Shown piece after piece: positions 1 through 10,141 of a stretch of DNA of 64,000 nucleotides. A program made the translations under genes and the position numbers. The first letter of the stretch is position 1. Every line of letters starts with the position of its first letter. Source of the DNA: Branchiostoma lanceolatum (Eukaryota > Chordata > Leptocardii > Amphioxiformes > Branchiostomatidae); assembly GCF_035083965.1 (NCBI RefSeq), contig NC_089731.1, positions 131,501 to 195,500 of the forward strand. The letters are read 5' to 3'. The notes under the pieces are model-generated. The model was not told the origin of the DNA and made no database searches. It was given only the letters and a program-made list of their open reading frames with translations.

Positions 1-1004
1 TAGCTATGTTAATGACTGATGAAGTAAACATTTCTGACAGTGTGTTATGAAACGTTTTTAACATATGGTAATAAGATTGGTTGATAAGGATGGCAGGTAG
101 ATAGCCTTTTTTTTTTTTAATCTTCCTCTTAATTTGAATAGTCTAGTTTTATATGCGATTCATAGATGGATAGAAGAACTATAGCAAATGCAATGCAACT
201 ATGAAATGCAAAAGTGCAGTTTTATGTAGTTTTAGTGATTGTCGCCAATCTTCCAATAATTTATGTATTTTGATGGTCCTTATGGCAAAAATACATGAAT
301 TAAACATATTTTCACAGTGCATTTTGTTGTGTCTGTTTCCTTCACAAATGTACATGAAGACATTATGTTACATGTGTCAGAGGTTCGAAAGTTACTTATA
401 ATGAAATAATGTAGAACTTCCAGTGACTTATTCCAAGAAGTCAGGAGACAACTTACTTGACAACAGATACTTTCTATAGATGACGACAGCAAACACAAAC
501 ACATGCTCGAGCTTCAACTTAAAACAGTGCCATGCGACATCCTGTTGGGCGGCTATGTTTAGTACAAGTAAACAGGATCTCACCACGTACATTTATGAAC
601 ATGTTTAACTCGTACCTGTGCGGAAGATTTAAGCGTAAGCATTAAACTTTATAAAGCATCAATTCGCTTTTAAAAAAACATCAATTTGCTGTTAAGTGTT
701 CTGATGTATCTTACGACTGCGACGAACCGTCTCACCTTTGTACGTCATGTTTTGGCGGAGGTATGCGTTCTTCGAACTCGGGCAAATCACGCCTCGCGTA
801 CAATTACGTCCGATACGACTTTTTCGTGTATTGGCAACTGTCCATGATTTTATAAGTAGTTTTGTACTACAATAGATAATTGCGACCACATTAAAGTTGT
901 ATCCTTACCTGACCAGTGTCTTGAAAAAAAAAGGAAAGTCTTGTAAACCTCTGTTGTTGCAGTGGTCATTCCGTAAAAAAACTATACTACAGGTAACGTT
1001 ATAT
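1..1004. other. Intergenic, no gene recognised
   Basis: AT-rich sequence with only short open frames on both strands. None has a signal peptide, a recognisable domain or convincing splice sites. I see nothing that supports a gene here. Confidence 0.6.
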
Positions 1005-1080
1005 GGGCGGAGTAATTTCATTACTTCACATCCTGGTAACTTGTCGCTAGTGCCACGTTTCCACTTTTGGGTTTTATAAA
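1005..1080 (+). promoter_or_regulatory. Promoter module of cysteine-rich gene 1
   Basis: The block starts with GGCGGAGTAATTTC and runs through CACATCCTGG and GCCACGTTTC to a TATAAA box at 1075-1080, 44 bases before the chosen ATG. The same order of words recurs at about 9321, 9786 and 10036, each time ahead of a full or broken copy of exon 1 of the paralogous gene. Conservation between paralogues and the placement suggest a core promoter; this is inference. Confidence 0.55.
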
Positions 1081-1123
1081 GACCGCACATCGCCACGTCG
1101 TCACCGTTCACCAAAAGAACAGC

Positions 1124-1846
1124 ATGGCACATCTAGCGCTGTGGGTCCTCTGTGCGGCCATCTCGTTCCCAGGCCAGTGCCTGGGCGCGGCTAACCCTCC
1201 TGCGGGGGACTGCTGCCACTTCAAGTTAGGCGGCAGGAGCCGAGTGCACTTCTACGTCTGCTGCAACAACTGTGACGAGAACGGCCAAAATCCCGGTGTT
1301 TGTAACAAGGTGAGTAGGCAGGAGAGAAAGCGAACGGGCGTATCTAAGTATTAGATTGTAGCGATTGGTGCATTGCCCATTGAGTTTGTATAATTTATTA
1401 CTCAGTCTGAACCAAGGCGACGCTTGGTCTTTTCTTGAGGCAAACTCATTCATAACTGATGGAGAAATGCAAAGTATATCAGAGAAGTTCTGTACATTTT
1501 GATAACAAAGTGCAGTGATGACGCCAAAAAGTAACTCAAGATGCATTTGCATAGGTAAGCTTAACTCTTAATCAGCTACTCCCTTACAGTTTTGAAACTG
1601 AGACACACATACACAATCATACACAATCATACACATACACAATCATACACAATCATACACAATCATACACATACACAATCATACACAATCATACACATAC
1701 ACAATCATACACAATCATACACATACACAATCATACACAATCATACACATACACAATCATACACAATCATACACATACACAATCATACACAATCATACAC
1801 ATACACAATCATACACAATCATACACATACACAATCATACACAATC

Positions 1847-1877
<31 letters not shown>

Positions 1878-2960
1878 AGCACATACACAAACACATACAC
1901 AAACACATACACATACACATACACATACACAGGGATCAATGCATGTTATGTTATGTTACAGATCACCTACGATGGAGCCAGTAAGGAACCCTACTGTGGT
2001 GACTGCGGGGAGGACCTGGGCACTGCGAAGTTCAAGTCCGACCCCTTTGACTGCGGGGGCTGCGATGGCCAAACTGCAGTGAAGGCAGTGTGAGTAATCA
2101 AAACCTGAATGTACATACACATCAGATGGACATATTTTCACCGTGATAAACACCCAGTTTTTGCTTGTTTTAAACAAGATTCGGCAAAGGGCAGACTAGC
2201 CCCTCATCTGAGCGCCTTTGTATCATCATCAAAACTAGCTTTGCAGGAAGGGGATGGAACATAATTGATGCTTACAAGATTCTTAAAAGTAGAGATTCTT
2301 CTAGTCTGTCGGCCCCATTCAGTAACAATGGTGCACAGAGGAAGAAACCGAGAACACTTCCAGTCCCGCCAGCGTACTGTATCTGCAAATACCTGCAGCA
2401 CGCCTCTACATTGTATTGCCTTGACTTTCCGACTTATCAATGACGCGTTTATAATTCATGCCAACAGGTGCGACAAGAAGTACGGCTGGGTCTTCGCCGG
2501 ACTGTGCTGGGTCTGGAGCGCCTGCTTCGAGCTGCGCTGTCAGAACCGCTTCCCAGCCGTGAACCGCTCCAGGTAAGAGAAATGTAGCCTCCACCAGGCC
2601 TTCCTACGGGCGTATGTAGCCTCCACCAGCTGCAGGCCTTCCTAGGGTGTATGGATCGGAGAAATGTAGCCTCCACCAGGCCTTCCTACGGGCGTATGGA
2701 TCGGAGAATTCGGTAAAAGAAGGAATAATTGGCCAGTAGAGTCAGTGTCAGCATTTCGCCCGTTAAATCGTTTTGTTATTTTGTATCTTCGCAGTTATGA
2801 TTCTGGGACCTTTTGTGGGGACGGCAAGTGTGATCCCGGCGAGACGCACTACAGCTGCCCTTTCGACTGCTGTCCCAGTTACAACCCAGACGAGTGCACG
2901 CACCACTGCAACAAGTGCACACCGCTCTGCTGCTCGGAACCTGGCTGCTGTAAGGGTTAA
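1124..2960 (+). CDS. Secreted cysteine-rich protein, gene 1 (4 exons)
   Basis: Exons 1124-1309, 1962-2089, 2468-2572 and 2795-2960 join in frame with GT-AG introns (donors GTGAGT, GTGAGT, GTAAGA; acceptors TTACAG, CAACAG, TCGCAG) into a protein of about 194 residues. Residues 1-20 are a hydrophobic signal peptide, so the product is probably secreted. The mature part is very rich in cysteine: a CC...YVCCNNC cluster in exon 1, CGDCGEDLG...CGGCDG in exon 2, a Trp/Cys segment ending FELRCQ in exon 3, and CGDGKCDPGE...CPFDCCP then CCSEPGCC in exon 4. I do not recognise the family. The exon 4 CGDGxCxxGE/CPxDC pattern resembles small disulfide or calcium-loop modules, but no function can be assigned. 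A paralogue with the same exon borders and phases lies at 10142-13087, which strongly supports the model. The start is the first ATG after the TATA box and opens the signal peptide. Confidence 0.8.
1600..1932. repeat. Microsatellite (ACACAATCAT / ACACAT) in intron 1
   Basis: More than 300 bases of tandem ACACAATCAT and ACACAT units inside intron 1 of cysteine-rich gene 1, ending about 30 bases before the exon 2 acceptor. The long histidine/threonine reading frame across it is a by-product of the repeat. Confidence 0.95.
2580..2708. repeat. Short tandem repeat in intron 3 of gene 1
   Basis: Three imperfect copies of a segment containing GTAGCCTCCACCAG and GCCTTCCTA, followed by ATGGATCGGAGAA in two of them, directly after the exon 3 donor. 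Confidence 0.8.
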
Positions 2961-4511
2961 ATTGTACACATGACGTTATGGCATTGACAAGCCAAAACGT
3001 TAAAGCAGAAGCCTCACTGTCAACGTGTCAGCCTAAAGTAGGAATTTACCTAATACATCAAAAAGGAATATAATTTGAGCTATTCCGGGCCTCACGGTCA
3101 ATGAATATATTCTTAAGTAGTTTTATGTTCATAGATTTACAGGCAATTGCTGTCAGATTCCTCGGCAAAACCTTATGGCAACAACGGAAAGCAACAACGT
3201 GTTATTCACCGAATAGACACATTCATGAGTAAATATCGAACACTCTGTATACATAGTGTTGAGCATGTAATGTTAAAAAAAGAATTGTAATATCTAGTAG
3301 AATCGGCTGCCAATTTTCCATGCAATAACAAAGTTAGGAATTGGCTACAAAACACAGAATGTTGTAATAGTTGTAATGTTCAACTTTGAAGTTGCAACCC
3401 TTGTGATCTTCTGCAATTCTACATTAAACATTGACATGGCATCAAAGTGCTGTTCATGTTTACTTGGGTGCAGAGTGATGTTTTTAAGTGTGGGGGGAGG
3501 GGGGTGAAATCACTTCTTCCCAAAGTCAAACAATGTCAAACTCTCTCTGCCACAAAAGCATCACGACCATCTCCAGAACAGAACATACAAATCCATGAAT
3601 TCGGCAGCAGTACCCAGGGAAGCCGCTAGGGCTCCCAAAGCCAATCTTGATCTTCGTCTTCCCAAGAGCTACCCACATACCAAATGTCATTGCAATCCAC
3701 CCATCTTGGGTTACGCTGGTCAATGCATACACGTATGCGGAAACGCAAACGCGCAAACACACACCGAAAGCACACCCTCTGCGGGGGCAAAAGCAGAAAT
3801 TCTATCCAGTTGCTGAACTATTTTTTGCGCCTAGATTACATTAACCCGTAAAAGATAGAAATGAGTTTGGTATTGGGATGTCAGATCTTTGGGAAGTCCG
3901 ACATTTCGGAACTATCATGCAGTCTCAGAAGGTCATCCCGGTATACAGACGTTAACTGCGGTGCCTCGTTGAGTATGTTGTGGATGACGTCATCTTTCTG
4001 GGCACCCCAAAACTGATGCGAAAAAGTTGCGTCTATTATGACTGAACACAGATTATGGAACACCAAACAATAGATTATTTATTTTTGTACTTTTACATCT
4101 TCTCTGACTTTGGAAGACTTAGTCGGTAAGAAAATAGGCATTTTACGACATTAGTACCCGTTTTGGGCAGATATTTACTATCTACGTCGGAACTCCGTCA
4201 GACTGGATAGATAGAACTGTGGTGGAAGCAAGACACGGGGGTAAATCGACTACATTGAGAGTTCTCACCGACACGTACAGACGTTTTGATGTTTCTCCTT
4301 CCCAGCTCAGATTAACTTCTTTTCCCAGAAAATGAGTCTGCCACTCGCAGAAAAACAAATTGCCATTCGCACCACCTAATGCCACGTCATCCCTCCAAAT
4401 AAGGGAAAAAACGGCCTCACTTCTCAGACTAATCAAGGTGTTATTTTTTATATTCATGTATTTTTTCAAAATTAAACACTGCGCGACGGCTGTCTGCACA
4501 GTACGGTCCAA
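2961..4511. other. Intergenic with a dispersed repeat fragment
   Basis: No gene recognised. About 3540-3730 is a fragment of a dispersed repeat containing GCCGCTAGGGCTCCCAAA and GGGTTACGCT. It is related to the longer arrays at about 27100-27770 (same strand) and 15340-15640 (opposite strand). Confidence 0.55.
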
Positions 4512-7133
4512 ATGTACGAGCAAGCAGAGCCGGTCCGGTCCCCTTTCTCCGGCAGAGGCCAAACCAGCGGGCCGCCGCCCCAACCCCCTCCTGTCCATCA
4601 GGGTGGCTCACGCGGGCGTGGCCGCCATGGTAACGGCGCTTCTGACAAGATGGAAGAAGAGAAAGAAACGTCTTCACACACGTACGGAGACCCCGAGGCT
4701 GTGAGACGTTACGCAACATCTGCAGGTAGCCGACGCTTTTGAAACTTACCTTTTTTTCAGTGCTGCATACATGTACAATCGGAAGAATTGTTTTGGAAGA
4801 GAGCGTTCATGCTCACTTAGTATTCTTACATACTTTGCAGTACCAGGCATTACATTACAATGTGTTGTCTTACCATGGGAACCTTCCAAACTTGTTTTAC
4901 ATTACAATGTCGCTTATGCATGACTGTGTGATTTGCCATGTAAAAACCGTTTTTTCTAGTTATTGTCTATAAGTACTGGTTAGTTCTGCTAGTTCACTTT
5001 AGTGACGCTGAAGAAGAGTGATGGATGTCACTCGAAACGTCCGGAAATAAATCTCCGAATTTTTACCCAGTTGTAGAGTTTAAATTGTCTTTATATACAG
5101 GCATTGGAGATTTCATGGCTATCATGACGGGCATGAGAGACGACGTATGCCCTAGGCTGCAAGTTTTATGTATGATGATTTATGTCCCCCCCCCCCCGCC
5201 GGTCGTATCACTCTCCGGCTTTCAATATCCCCAATAAATAGAGGGACATTTTTTTTTTGTCCGGAAATCGACGATTCGGTGCTTTTAGACACATTTGCAC
5301 AATATTCGCAGCTGGACTATTGATGAAATTACCGGCTTTGTTAAAATGTTCCCGCAACGACGGTGCTCAATCCGGGACTTGCATAATTTTGCCAATATGT
5401 ATATCACCTTATCTAGTCGGTGTGTGAACGTAATGTTATTCAAACCCCTACAGACCGCACGTATCCGGGTGGACGAAGCGGCCGCCGCGCCCTCTGTAGC
5501 TTCATCCGCTCCCACCGCAGCTGCATGGCCGCCGGCATTGCCGTGCTACTCGCTGTGGGACTCGCCCCTCTGATGTTCATCAATAAGGAGGTAAATTTCC
5601 CTGTCAACTATTTGTTCTGAAACTGTCTCTTGTGGGTTCCCTCCTGAAATTTCTCACGTTTCTTATTCTGACGTTTGTTTAAAGGAAATATCCCAACTGT
5701 CCACCACTGTTGACGCCTTGAAGCTCGATCAAGACAACATGTCCACCGCTCTTTACGCCTTGAAGTGCGACCAAGACGACATGCGCCAACTATCCACCAC
5801 TGTTGACGCCTTGAAGCGTGACCAAGACGACATGCGCCAACTATCCACCACCGTTGACGCCTTGAAGTGCGACCATGACGACATGCGCCAACTATCCACC
5901 ACTGTTGACGCCTTGAAGCGTGACCAAGACGACATGCGCCAACTGTCCTCCACTGTTGACGCCTTGAAGTGCGACCATGACGACATGCGACAACTGTCCA
6001 CCACTGTTGACACCTTGAAGCGAGACCTGGACAAGGAGCGAAACCGAACCGCCGCCTTGGAGCAGCGTCTTCACGAGATGAGTAAGACGTTACGTAAGTT
6101 GGGTTTCACTTTGTGTACTGTTTGTGATGGTTCGTTAAGCAATATCAGTTGTATAAGAACGGGGAATGTGTGACACTGACTATCGTTGTTTCATTACATG
6201 ATATTTTTTCCTATGCATGAAGGATGATTTGCATTCGATAGAGAGTAAGAGAACTTATTCAGGCATTGGTTATCTTATTATACCCTTACCGGTGTTTATA
6301 TACATGGTGTTACGTTTTAACATAGTGTTAAATTGTCTCATATCAGTTATTAGTTATGCTGGCATCAAATAAAACTACATAACCAATAAGGGAGATACGG
6401 TATTATGGAGAAATAAATCTTTTGTTAGTGCTTTTTTTTTTAAATTACCGATGCCTATTTCTTCTTGGCCTATTGTTGATGAAAAATGTGTTTTCTAGTA
6501 TCTCCTTCCACTGGTTGCACAATGTGGCGTGAAGTCTGCTACAAGGCCTTCAACATACGTACGACCTTCAGCGATGCGGCCGCGGCCTGTCGTGCAGACG
6601 GCGGCACCCTCGCCATGCCCCGAGACGCTGAGACCAACGCCTTCCTGATCTCCCTGTACAAGTCTGTGCACGGCAGATCTCAAGTGGAATTCTGGATCGG
6701 CCTGCACGATCGGCGCAGAGAGGGGAGCTTTGAGTGGCTGGATGGTTCTGCACTCGGGACGTACAACTCCTGGCGCTCGGGGGAACCGAACAACGCTTGG
6801 GATGAAAAAGATTGCGTCGTCGTCTGGGTACCCTCCTTTTCGTGGAACGACATACCGTGCGGTACACCACAGCACTATATCTGCCAGGCTGTTCCAGGTA
6901 CTTATCACACCCCCACCGATTACTAAAACCCTTCCATCTGGTATACGTGCCACAGCTTAAGTATCCACAACACTAAGCACGTTACATCAACATTACTCTT
7001 GTCACATATGTCAAAACACATCACATCACGGCGTCTGATCATTGCTAATTCTGCTAATTTTGTTCCAGGACGTCCATACTGGCAGGATTCTCACCGCAAC
7101 AACGGCTCTCCGACCATCCGCAGTAAAACGTAA
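4512..7133 (+). CDS. Type II transmembrane C-type lectin with coiled-coil stalk (5 exons)
   Basis: Exons 4512-4725, 5454-5590, 5685-6093, 6499-6897 and 7069-7133 join in frame to about 407 residues. Residues 1-95 are a polar cytoplasmic tail. Residues 96-114 are a hydrophobic signal-anchor helix (AAGIAVLLAVGLAPLMFI). Residues 118-253 are a stalk of 17-residue repeats around RQLSTTVDALK, predicted coiled coil. Residues 255-386 are a C-type lectin domain with WIGL (319-322), EPN (349-351) and WND (369-371). EPN plus WND is the classic calcium and mannose-type sugar site, so a cell-surface calcium-dependent lectin of innate recognition is likely. The cysteines at 260, 267, 284, 359, 374 and 382 fit a long-form domain. 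The last exon adds a short basic tail. The start is the only ATG that keeps the tail in frame with the exon 1 donor; an upstream exon cannot be excluded. Confidence 0.87.
5008..5041 (+). ncRNA. Hammerhead-like motif (Penelope/retrozyme type), in lectin intron 1
   Basis: CTGAAGA, then a perfect 6-bp hairpin (GAGTGA/TCACTC), then GAA, a palindromic ACGT and C. This follows the hammerhead order C-U-G-A-N-G-A, stem II, GAA, short stem III, cleavage C. Penelope-like elements are known to carry hammerheads with very short stem III. One extra A sits between the first core and stem II, so activity is doubtful. Possible stem I partners (ACTGGTTA upstream, TACCCAGT downstream) are weak. Confidence 0.35.
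5690..6020 (+). repeat. 51-bp coding minisatellite (lectin stalk)
   Basis: About six tandem copies of a 51-bp unit within exon 3 of the lectin gene, each encoding 17 residues around RQLSTTVDALKRDQDD. The units alternate between codons for KRDQ, KCDQ and KCDH. High identity between units indicates recent expansion, so stalk length probably varies between alleles. Confidence 0.9.
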
Positions 7134-7534
7134 AAACTGGAATTACTGACAATTGGGCAAATCGGCAACTTTGTTTTCAACTGATCTTAAAAGTTTATTC
7201 AACACAAAAGAAATATTGCATGGTATGATGGAGCAGTGCACTAGTGAACAATGTCAGCCGCGCCTCGGTTTTCATATAGAGAGTTTGAAGACCTCTCCAC
7301 ACTTAGCCAGAAGCTCTTTAATGTGAGGAATACTCTAGAAAGTCTCTAAAGACGTCTTGAAGAGTCACCGTTTCAAAAATAGATTTTTTGTTGTAGTGGA
7401 AGAAAAGAAGCAGGACCGGAACAGCTGGTATCTACTGGTTGCTCAGTTGCTGTAGGACTTTGCAAAGTTGCAGCCAATTTTCATACTGTTATTCACGATT
7501 TTGTGTACTGTGCTTATTTATTTGGCCTGAACCA

Positions 7535-7562
7535 CTGAAGAAGCCACACGGCGAAACCGGTC
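7535..7562 (+). ncRNA. Second hammerhead-like motif, downstream of lectin gene
   Basis: CTGAAGA, hairpin GCC-ACAC-GGC, GAA, palindromic ACCGGT, then C. It has the same architecture as the motif at 5008-5041, including one extra A before stem II. TTTATT upstream and AATAAA downstream could extend stem I. It is probably a relic of a retroelement end. Confidence 0.35.
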
Positions 7563-7653
7563 TGAATAAAAGTTCGAAACGGGAACTTTGTGGCTCCGGT
7601 TGTCTTAATGAGGATGAGTCCGCTCCATATTAAATAAAACTTCATTGTTTTAA

Positions 7654-8578
7654 CCCTATCCAGACTGGGCTTTTTTGGTATATCTGGGACTGGGGGGGGG
7701 GGGCTGTTTCGGCCCCCCCCCCTCATAATTTCCGAACGGTATGATGTATCATCGCCAAATTTGTATGGAGTGATATTCACGTCAAGTTTTATAATTCCTG
7801 TAATTTTGGTGACGTTATGACGTAATATGACGTAATTATGACGTCATCGATGTGATTTTATTGGCTAAATAGGGAATTCCCGTAATATCTAAAGGAATTA
7901 AACAAAACGGTTTGTATTATTCATTTTAAGGTATGCAAAGACATACAACATCAATGGTAGGTACGTTGACGTCAAAATGACGTCATAGAATGGCGTCATG
8001 TGTTGTTAGCGATCCCTTGGGATCCGCCATCTTGGATCGGCCATTTTGAAATTTTTAAAAATCTTTCTTTTCACTTATGACCCCAAAGGACGCTGAAAAT
8101 AGACTAAAAACATTAATTTGAATGTTTCTGATAAAGGAAATGTCAGGTATTGACGATTTTAAGGCCGAAAAAGCCTGCTGATACCTGAAATAGTGATATA
8201 GTCCGCCATCTTGGATTTTGGCTGATTACGTCATCAAATTAGCATAAATTATGAATATTAAATCAGGAAAGTTACATCTTATTACATGTTATGTTATACA
8301 TGAAGGAAAACTAGTGTAGTTGTGCAAGAAAACCCGAGAAATATCATTGTTTTCAAAATATTAATGATTTTTGCATAAAATGCCAGTCAGAAACCCGTTG
8401 CCATGGCAACATGAAAAAATGATAAACTTAAACCATTATCATAAGATTGTTGCCAACAAAATTTTAGGAAAAGTCACCAAGTTTGGTTGTCCTAGCATAC
8501 ATCGTTCGGCAGTAATACGATGTCAAAGTTGGCGCGGGCACTTTTACCCCCCCCCCCCCCCCCCCAGTCTGGATAGGG
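7654..8578. mobile_element. piggyBac-like non-autonomous element (MITE)
   Basis: The inverted ends CCCTATCCAGACTGGG and CCCAGTCTGGATAGGG are flanked on both sides by TTAA (7650-7653 and 8579-8582). TTAA target duplication with CCC ends is the signature of piggyBac elements. At 925 bp and with no transposase frame it is non-autonomous. Homopolymer C/G tracts lie near both ends, and the interior holds several TGACGTCA-like words. Confidence 0.85.
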
Positions 8579-8582
8579 TTAA

Positions 8583-9320
8583 AGTAGGCTGACTTCCTTG
8601 TTTGTTGTAGTAAATGAGAAAAACAAGCCCAGGGCCAAAACTTCTGTTAGCTATTGATGGAAGCTCCTTTGTAAAGGCCTTTGCAAATTTGCGGCAATTT
8701 TCTTTCAGATATAAAGATTATGGACACTATTAAACCCTATCTATAAGGGTGCAGCCCAGCCTTAATGAATGATTCCGGGGTCAGCAAAACTGTTACACTT
8801 TAATTTGTTATCATAGAATTTTACAGGTTACTGATATAGACTTTATTTGCGAGCTCTGACAACATCAAACCTTATCAACTCCAAAGCACACAGAATAAGA
8901 AAAACCTGAGGATTTCAATTTGAAAATGAAATGGAACCCACAATCTTACGCACGATGGCTTTAGCTGTACATGTAACAGCTGAGTACTATAGGTGTATAT
9001 ACAATGTATACATGTCCGGGTGGTTTACTCTAGGCGGCGTCTGGCCCAACCCCTCTCCACTATAACGGCGATGACGTCATGACCGTATTGGATTTGTGTT
9101 ATTTGTATGATGCAATATAAAAGCATAACTTAAAAGAGAGCAAAACACACAAAATCTTTTTTCAAGTCGTTCTTTGTGTATGAAATTCGTTGAGCGATCT
9201 GTTAGATCTTTGGTCGCCGCACGGTCGCGGCGTGGTCGCCGCCCGAGTGGAATGGGGCATAACACCCGAGTACTGCACATAACGTTAGTACAGTACACAG
9301 TACTATGTACAGGTACGCAC
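8583..9320. other. Intergenic, no gene recognised
   Basis: Only short unsupported frames. A dispersed-repeat character is likely, but I cannot assign a family. Confidence 0.5.
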
Positions 9321-9505
9321 GCGGAGTGATTCCATAACTGCATCACGGCGAGTTGTCCGGGTGCCACGTTTGTAGTTTTATAACAAACAATCCACAGAGT
9401 TCTGCCCGTCGTCACGCTTTGACCAAGTTCTTTGACCCAAGTCCTCGCGTTGCCCGGCCGGTGTCTGGGTGCAGAACTCCGTGGTTATCTTGTTAGGGCC
9501 CTGTC
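9321..9505 (+). pseudogene. Decayed promoter and exon 1 of cysteine-rich gene
   Basis: GCGGAGTGATTCCATAACTG, a GCCACGTTTG block, a TTTATAA box and a stretch matching the signal-peptide codons (GCCCGGCCGGTGTCTGGG) appear in the same order as in the intact gene at 10036-10315. The ATG and the reading frame are lost. Confidence 0.6.
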
Positions 9506-9785
9506 ACACGTGTGCGTATATTCAAGTGATTTCCGCAGTAACATTGTTTTGGTTGAAGTAAATTTTGCGGAGAGGAAGTTGTTTTCTACTTTGACCCACC
9601 GTTGAGCAGACAAGTTATCAAACCAAACAAATTATTTCTTCGGCTGCAAACTTATAACCTAAACCCAAGACATGTTAATACGCAACTCATGCGGGCTTGT
9701 ATATACGCACAAGTGTAACAGGGGCTTAAAACCCTGACGCCACAGATGTATACACACACAGGTATATATACAAGAGCTGTGTACA

Positions 9786-9996
9786 GGCGGAGTGATTTCA
9801 TAACAACACATCCTGGTGACTCGTCCCTGCCACGTTTCTACTATCATCTGAAGAGACCACAGAATTCTACCCGCGTCGCTCCTTGACTATGGACCATCTC
9901 GCCTTCCTCCTCCTGCTCTGCGGGGCCCTTGCGATGCCCGGCCGGGGTCTGGGCGCAGAACTCCGCTGTTGTAGTGGTTATCTTGTAAAACCCTGA
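9786..9996 (+). pseudogene. Partial duplicate of promoter and exon 1, truncated frame
   Basis: A near copy of the promoter module and exon 1 of cysteine-rich gene 2. The ATG at 9889 opens a good signal peptide (MDHLAFLLLLCGALAMPGRG), but the frame diverges after about 24 residues and stops at 9996 without a donor site. It may be transcribed from its own promoter copy, but it cannot encode the full protein unless spliced differently. Confidence 0.75.
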
Positions 9997-10035
9997 CGCC
10001 ACAGGTGTATACACAAACACAGGTATATATACAAG

Positions 10036-10141
10036 GGCGGAGTGATCTCATAAGAACACATCCTGGTGACTCGTCCCTGCCACGTTTCTACTATCATCTA
10101 TTAGAGAGAACACAGAATTCTACCCGCGTCACGCCTTGACC
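10036..10141 (+). promoter_or_regulatory. Promoter module of cysteine-rich gene 2
   Basis: GGCGGAGTGATCTCATAAG, CACATCCTGGTGACTCGTCC and GCCACGTTTC precede the ATG at 10142 in the order seen upstream of gene 1. No TATAAA is at the position seen in gene 1; a TATATATA word lies just upstream, at about 10024. Confidence 0.5.

Noticed and set aside
1592-1984. 130-codon frame rich in His and Thr
   Set aside because: It is a translation of the ACACAATCAT microsatellite in an intron; the last codons run into exon 2 in a different frame.
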